Source: a virus
IMG/VR virus record: IMGVR_UViG_3300024348_000149
Location: 1-32,931 of that record
Reading direction: 5' to 3' (one strand)
DNA: 32,931 bases
Part shown: one piece after another, positions 31,056-32,931 of the stretch
How positions within the stretch are numbered: position 1 is the first letter of the stretch
Layout of the letters: every line of letters starts with the position of its first letter
Notes under the pieces: generated by a model
What the model was told of the DNA's origin: nothing
Databases searched by the model: none
What the model saw: the letters and a program-made list of their open reading frames with translations, nothing else
Made by a program: the position numbers and the translations under genes

Positions 31056-31466
31056 TTAATGATATACTTTATTATTACCTAACATCTTCATCATGTCTTC
31101 AATAGAATACTCTCCGTCTTCTTCTATGTCTGTTGCGGCTGGAGCGTTTGTCTGATTGAATTCTTCTGCGCCCTCTTCGAGCAGAGCCTCTCTTCTTTTC
31201 AATATCTTTTCGTAATGATCTATGATATCAGAAGCAGGAGTGCTGATCGTTAAGACATTGAACGCCTCAATCTCAACGAAACTATCTGAGCTATATTGCA
31301 ACCAATCTATTAGTGTAGAATTAAAATCTCCAGTACTGGGATTCATAAACGATTTGATTTCAAAGGGGTCGTGCAATACTACTTTGTTTTTATCTTTTTC
31401 ATTCGCATAGGCTTTACATATAATAACTTCTTTTGTTGTAAGTCTTAAAAGTTTAAAGTCGTTCAT
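31056..31466 (-). CDS. Sm-like (LSm-fold) phage protein, 136 aa
   Basis: The first 90 residues follow the same plan as the 115-aa protein at 14558-14905: a starting strand FKLLRLTTKEVIICKAYAN, a K-V-V-L-x-D-P strand, a central loop with W, then a strand (VEIEAFNVLTIS) and a helix (DIIDHYEKILKRREALL). An acidic tail ends GEYSIEDMMKMLGN. The two are probably diverged paralogues of a phage Sm-like family. It lies between uvsW and the promoter of gene 55, so RNA binding and regulation are possible, but this is inferred. The ATG follows AGGA. Confidence 0.6.
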   Translation of the reverse strand: MNDFKLLRLTTKEVIICKAYANEKDKNKVVLHDPFEIKSFMNPSTGDFNSTLIDWLQYSSDSFVEIEAFNVLTISTPASDIIDHYEKILKRREALLEEGAEEFNQTNAPAATDIEEDGEYSIEDMMKMLGNNKVYH

Positions 31467-31474
31467 GTATTTTC

Positions 31475-32931
31475 CTAACCGTAAAGTTTGAGTTCATTAA
31501 TTTTAAAAGAAAACTTCTCTTCATTGTAAATATTTATGCGTTCATAAAAATGCCGTATAGCAAAATTCATATAATTCTTATGTCTCATATCATCTGCGAT
31601 ATCATATAAGACAGCTGAAGTTTTGTTATTTCCCTTTCTTAATCCTCTACCAATAGACTGTAAGTTTCTTATCCTACTTTTAGAAGGAGAAGTGAATACA
31701 ACATTATGCAAGTTCCTTATATTTATGCCTGTTGAAAAGGTTCCATATGAAGCGACAATAATTGCATTGTCTTCGGTTTCTGTTGTGGCTCGGATTGCCT
31801 CTCTGGTTTCTGTATCAACTCCACCAGATACGAAGAAAACTTTTCTACCTTCTTGTGCGTGATCTGATATTAACTTATGTAATGGAATTCCATGTTTCTC
31901 TACAAAATTGTAAAGTACTAGTGTATTACCTTTTAAGTCTAATGTCAAGTTTTTAATAAATTCATTTCTCCTTGGATTAGTGACGATATATTCTACCTCA
32001 TCAGCATATTTCATCTTTTTAATTTCTTTGCAAGTTTCTTCAGAATATTTTAAAACTAAACATTGAATCTTAAAATCGGCAAGAGTTTTATTGTCAATCA
32101 ACTTTCTAGTAGATGTAACCTGTTTTGCTTCACCAAACATTCCTGTCAATACAAGCTTGTGCGTCTTTGTTCCATCTAATGTTCCAGTTGTTCCGAATCT
32201 AAATCTGCAGTCAGTTAATCTGTCCATAATTTTATTGAGAGAGTTTGCTTTGAATAAATGACACTCATCTCCAATAACTACTCCAAACTGATCCCAATAT
32301 TCTCTTGGCATTTTGTATATAGACTGCCACGTGGAAATGATAACTTTCTTATCTGAATGTTTATCTTGCCCTGCAAAAATCTTATGACAGTATTTTTCTA
32401 CGTTCCATCCATAATCTTTGAAGTCGCCATACATCTGAGCAACTAGTGATGTTGTAGGAACGATTATTAATATTTTCTTGTTTTTCACTTCTGGGTGCAT
32501 ATTATAAAAGCGAACTAGTGTATATATGATTAAAGATTTGCCTGATGCTGTGGGCGATAGCAAAAGAGTTCTGTTCTTTTTGATGGCGTGATATATGGCG
32601 TCTAGTTGATAATCTCTATAAGAGATTGGTTTGCCTTGACTGTGCGGATTTATATACTTGGCCAAAGATTCTAAATCTTTTGGAGTAAATTCTTGGTCTT
32701 TTAAATCTTCATCATATACTATTTCATAATCATTTTTTTCACAGAAGAATTTTAACTGACTTACTAGCCCTAGATATAACTTGCAGTTCATAGGATTGAA
32801 AAGTCTAATCTTTCCATCCCAATATTTGTTTTTATACGACGGCATAAATTCAGCGCCAGGCACTTTGAATGTAAAATAATCTACAAGCTCTTTCAACATA
32901 AAAAGTTCTGGCGAGTCTACTTGCACATAGA
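31475..32931 (-). CDS. uvsW: UvsW RNA-DNA/recombination helicase, 5' end outside window
   Basis: UvsW is a superfamily-2 helicase that unwinds R-loops and branched DNA and moves T4 from origin-dependent to recombination-dependent replication. Motif I is SPTASGKS, motif II is the DECH box in VIGDECHLF, FGTTGT is motif III, VASYGTFSTGINI is motif V and QSIGRGLRKG is motif VI. The frame stays open to the right edge, and T4 UvsW has about ten more N-terminal residues (VQVDSPELFMLKELVDYF aligns with its VRIDCEESTFHELRDFF). The true start therefore lies beyond the window, and the in-frame GTG at 32926 is not the start. The gene ends in TAG. Confidence 0.94.
   Translation of the reverse strand, partial: YVQVDSPELFMLKELVDYFTFKVPGAEFMPSYKNKYWDGKIRLFNPMNCKLYLGLVSQLKFFCEKNDYEIVYDEDLKDQEFTPKDLESLAKYINPHSQGKPISYRDYQLDAIYHAIKKNRTLLLSPTASGKSLIIYTLVRFYNMHPEVKNKKILIIVPTTSLVAQMYGDFKDYGWNVEKYCHKIFAGQDKHSDKKVIISTWQSIYKMPREYWDQFGVVIGDECHLFKANSLNKIMDRLTDCRFRFGTTGTLDGTKTHKLVLTGMFGEAKQVTSTRKLIDNKTLADFKIQCLVLKYSEETCKEIKKMKYADEVEYIVTNPRRNEFIKNLTLDLKGNTLVLYNFVEKHGIPLHKLISDHAQEGRKVFFVSGGVDTETREAIRATTETEDNAIIVASYGTFSTGINIRNLHNVVFTSPSKSRIRNLQSIGRGLRKGNNKTSAVLYDIADDMRHKNYMNFAIRHFYERINIYNEEKFSFKINELKLYG

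Noticed and set aside
32924-32926. GTG as the start of uvsW
   Set aside because: The frame continues to the window edge and comparison with T4 UvsW indicates about ten more residues upstream.
1-32931. tRNA genes, CRISPR arrays, insertion sequences, integrase or attachment sites
   Set aside because: No cloverleaf-like segments, regularly spaced repeats, transposases or integrases were noticed; the absence rests on reading by eye only.

Overview
The window is AT-rich and almost completely filled by genes on the minus strand. It holds the replication, recombination and transcription core of a T4-like myovirus. Recognisable T4 homologues, read right to left, are uvsW, 55, 47, 46, 45, 44, 62, regA, 43, uvsX and 41. 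The accessory genes (hsp20, a CobS-like AAA+ ATPase, a CobT-like VWA protein, a 2OG-Fe(II) oxygenase, DUF3310-like, Sm-like and KWDG-type proteins) are of the kind seen in marine T4-like phages such as cyanophages and pelagiphages. No photosynthesis genes, tRNAs, insertion sequences or CRISPR arrays were seen, so the host cannot be named; a marine bacterium is the best guess.

Layout from right to left. (1) 32931-27655: uvsW (5' end outside the window), an Sm-like gene, late sigma factor 55 and the recombination nuclease pair 47/46. (2) 27548-23635: four tightly overlapping genes, namely a ParB-like protein, a stand-alone asparagine-synthetase-type amide synthetase, a DNA cytosine-C5 methyltransferase and a CmoA-like carboxy-SAM synthase. 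(3) 23555-19530: CobT-like and CobS-like genes and two small genes. (4) 19543-16341: sliding clamp, clamp loader, RegA and dUTPase. (5) 16226-14558: Hsp20, a histone-H1-like peptide, two unknowns and a second Sm-like protein. (6) 14493-8585: DNA polymerase, UvsX, a zinc protein, the gp41 helicase and a 2OG oxygenase. (7) 8536-1: a late-type block behind a T4 late-promoter octamer. It encodes a KWDG nucleotidyltransferase-like protein, a P-loop kinase, a HAD phosphatase, small unknown proteins and a very large multi-domain protein that runs off the left edge.

Two systems stand out. First, block 2 looks like a DNA hypermodification cassette. The methyltransferase has Arg (R374) where motif X normally has Asn. 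In the engineered enzyme M.MpeI, a basic residue at this Asn gives use of carboxy-SAM. The next gene is a carboxy-SAM synthase homologue, and the gene before it is an amide-forming synthetase. I infer that the phage makes 5-carboxymethylcytosine and may amidate it. Second, five proteins of block 7 begin with short leaders that resemble the T4 capsid-targeting sequence, ending in (L/I)-x-E cleavage motifs. I infer that a kinase/phosphatase/ligase-like enzyme set is packaged in the head and ejected with the DNA.

Transcription signals fit two programmes. TTGACA-type promoters with 17-18 bp spacers precede 55, the modification cassette, the CobT-like gene, the CobS-like gene and 43. A TATAAATA late-type element precedes block 7. 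Translational coupling through ATGA and TAATG overlaps is pervasive. A further strong sigma70-type promoter at 31013-31041 faces the opposite way and would make antisense RNA.
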